Shown here piece by piece: positions 62,901 to 64,000 of a stretch of 64,000 nt of DNA. Source of the stretch: Ignavibacteriota bacterium (GTDB lineage: Bacteria; Bacteroidota; Ignavibacteria; UBA10030); NCBI GenBank assembly GCA_003170475.1, contig PMZI01000066.1:1-64000 (forward strand), given 5' to 3'. The position numbers and the translations under genes were made by a program. The notes below the pieces were generated by a model. The model had not been told where the DNA came from and did no database searches. It worked only from the letters and a program-made list of their open reading frames with translations. Positions within the stretch are counted from its first letter, which is position 1; each line of letters starts with the position of its first letter.

Positions 62901-64000
62901 ATGAAGACACAATTTACACTCTTGCTTCTGGCTGTTTGCGTTCTCTCCTTTCTGTGCTCAGCTATTACATCCGCAACAGCGCAACCGTCCGGCGGCCCCT
63001 ATGGCCCGATTCCACAAAAGTATCAATTGCCCAAAGTTTCCGGCAAAATACTCTACGTCGCGGTCGATGGGCAGGCAGATCAAACCGGCGAATCGCTTGC
63101 CAAACCGACAACGCTTGAGGCGGCCGTCGATCGGGCAAAAACCGGAGATGCCATCGTCATGCGAGGCGGAACATATCGCACGGGCAATCTCCTTACCAAT
63201 CAGGGGATTACAATTCAGCCCTACACAGATGAACAGCCTATACTCAAGGGTACATTCGTTGCAACGGAATGGAAAGACCTCGGCAACGGATTGTGGAAAA
63301 CTGCGTGGACACATTTGTTCCCGGCAAAACCGGATAGCTGGTGGTCGAGAGACCGCTTTGGAAAAGATACGCCTCTTTGCCTCTTCAACAACGACATGGT
63401 GTTCATCGATGGCAGGTTCCTGCATGCGGTCAGCCGCGAAGGAGAGGTTGATGAGAATTCATACTATATCGACTACGACGCCGGGCAGGTCTACATAGGT
63501 GCAAATCCTGCGCATCATCTCGTTGAGATCACAGCATTTGATTTAGGGCTCAAGAGAACCATCGGCGAAGTACATGGAATGAAAGCGGATCATATTGGCC
63601 TGATCATCCGGGGTATCATCTTTACACAGTATGCGTACCGCGCATTTGAAGTGGAGGGAAAAGAGCCCGAAGGAGTTTCCCCCGAGGCGGAGCATGGGAA
63701 AGATGTCGTAGGAACAACACTTGAGGATTGCACAATCACGTTTTGTTCGCGTGTTGCGGCGTACCTCCGCGGAGACCGGCTCACAGTACGCCGATGCAAA
63801 GTAAGCGATACAAGCACAGAAGGGCTCTATATCATCGGCTCCTCTGATGTACTGCTGGAAAAAAACATTTTCAGCCGCAACAACATTGAGCGGTACACCG
63901 GTTATTATCCTGCCGCTGTAAAAATCTTCAACCAGAGTTACCGTGTGACATGTCAGGATAATCTGGTGATTGATCTCCCGTACTCAAACGGCATTTGGTA
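62901..64000 (+). CDS. Secreted right-handed beta-helix protein, cut by the window end
   Basis: The ATG at 62901 with GAGG upstream begins a signal peptide ('FTLLLLAVCVLSFLCSAITSATAQ'). The frame stays open for 366 codons to the last base, so the gene is partial. After 'YVAVDGQADQTGESLAKPTTLEAAVDRAKTGDAIVMRGGTYRTGN' (family-typical opening of DUF1565/pectate-lyase-like helices: 'YVa.dG.D...Gts..Pf.tl..A...a..GD.i.v..GtY') come coil repeats such as 'LEDCTITFCSRVAAYLRGD', 'VRRCKVSDTSTEGLYIIGSSDVLLEKNIFSRNN' (split by turns). Such proteins are polysaccharide lyases or glycan-binding proteins. Whether it has a sorting domain cannot be seen. Confidence 0.8.
   Translation, partial: MKTQFTLLLLAVCVLSFLCSAITSATAQPSGGPYGPIPQKYQLPKVSGKILYVAVDGQADQTGESLAKPTTLEAAVDRAKTGDAIVMRGGTYRTGNLLTNQGITIQPYTDEQPILKGTFVATEWKDLGNGLWKTAWTHLFPAKPDSWWSRDRFGKDTPLCLFNNDMVFIDGRFLHAVSREGEVDENSYYIDYDAGQVYIGANPAHHLVEITAFDLGLKRTIGEVHGMKADHIGLIIRGIIFTQYAYRAFEVEGKEPEGVSPEAEHGKDVVGTTLEDCTITFCSRVAAYLRGDRLTVRRCKVSDTSTEGLYIIGSSDVLLEKNIFSRNNIERYTGYYPAAVKIFNQSYRVTCQDNLVIDLPYSNGIW

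Noticed and set aside
62549-63118. 189-codon plus-strand frame
   Set aside because: It overlaps the repeat-rich gap and the start of the beta-helix gene in another frame; the sequence is Ser/Arg-rich without motif.

Overview
The window reads as two stretches of different character joined near 13 kb. Bases 1 to about 12.9 kb are visibly GC-rich, favour CTG for leucine and C or G at third positions, and carry genes typical of soil Acidobacteriota (Bryobacterales/Solibacter-like; an inference without database search). From asnB onward the base composition is more even, and several proteins end in the 'QNYPNPFNPST' type A sorting domain of the type IX secretion system. Together with a PUR-type nucleic-acid-binding protein this points to an Ignavibacteria/Bacteroidota-like organism. 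The seam lies in or next to asnB. It is either a chimeric contig join or a boundary of horizontal transfer.

Left part: remnants of a methyltransferase gene and an IS630-family transposase; a YtxH/metallo-hydrolase pair divergent from a DUF2007 protein; a tightly coupled five-gene sugar cassette (NeuD-type acetyltransferase, two DegT aminotransferases, GT2, epimerase); then a TIGR03087-type glycosyltransferase, a GH42-like secreted hydrolase, a CapK-type ligase, a polysaccharide deacetylase and asnB. This is an exopolysaccharide-type cluster.

Middle part (15-38 kb): a 1,859-residue cell-surface protein with five LamG-Fn3 modules; heparinase II/III-like protein, GT2, methyltransferase and a GT39-like membrane transferase (surface glycan genes); M28 peptidase; a stand-alone MshEN domain; a PUR protein; PlsC; a PAS protein; a lipoprotein; and a complete RND efflux operon (TolC, adaptor, pump).

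Right part (39-64 kb): a xylan/glucuronoxylan utilisation locus. Mannonate dehydratase (uxuA) is divergent from GH3 - GPH sugar symporter - xylose isomerase, with a LacI-type operator candidate between them. Then come a TonB-dependent receptor, a secreted beta-helix protein and a three-repeat secreted protein of unknown fold, followed by GH10, GH35, GH30 and GH10 enzymes, purU, and a beta-helix protein running off the right end. Inferred flow: secreted GH10/GH30 enzymes cut (glucurono)xylan, the receptor imports oligomers, GH3 and GH35 trim them, XylA takes xylose, and UxuA serves the glucuronate branch. No SusD-like gene is visible.

Several intrinsic terminators, palindromes and dispersed inverted repeats sit between the genes. 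No complete rRNA, tRNA or CRISPR array was found.
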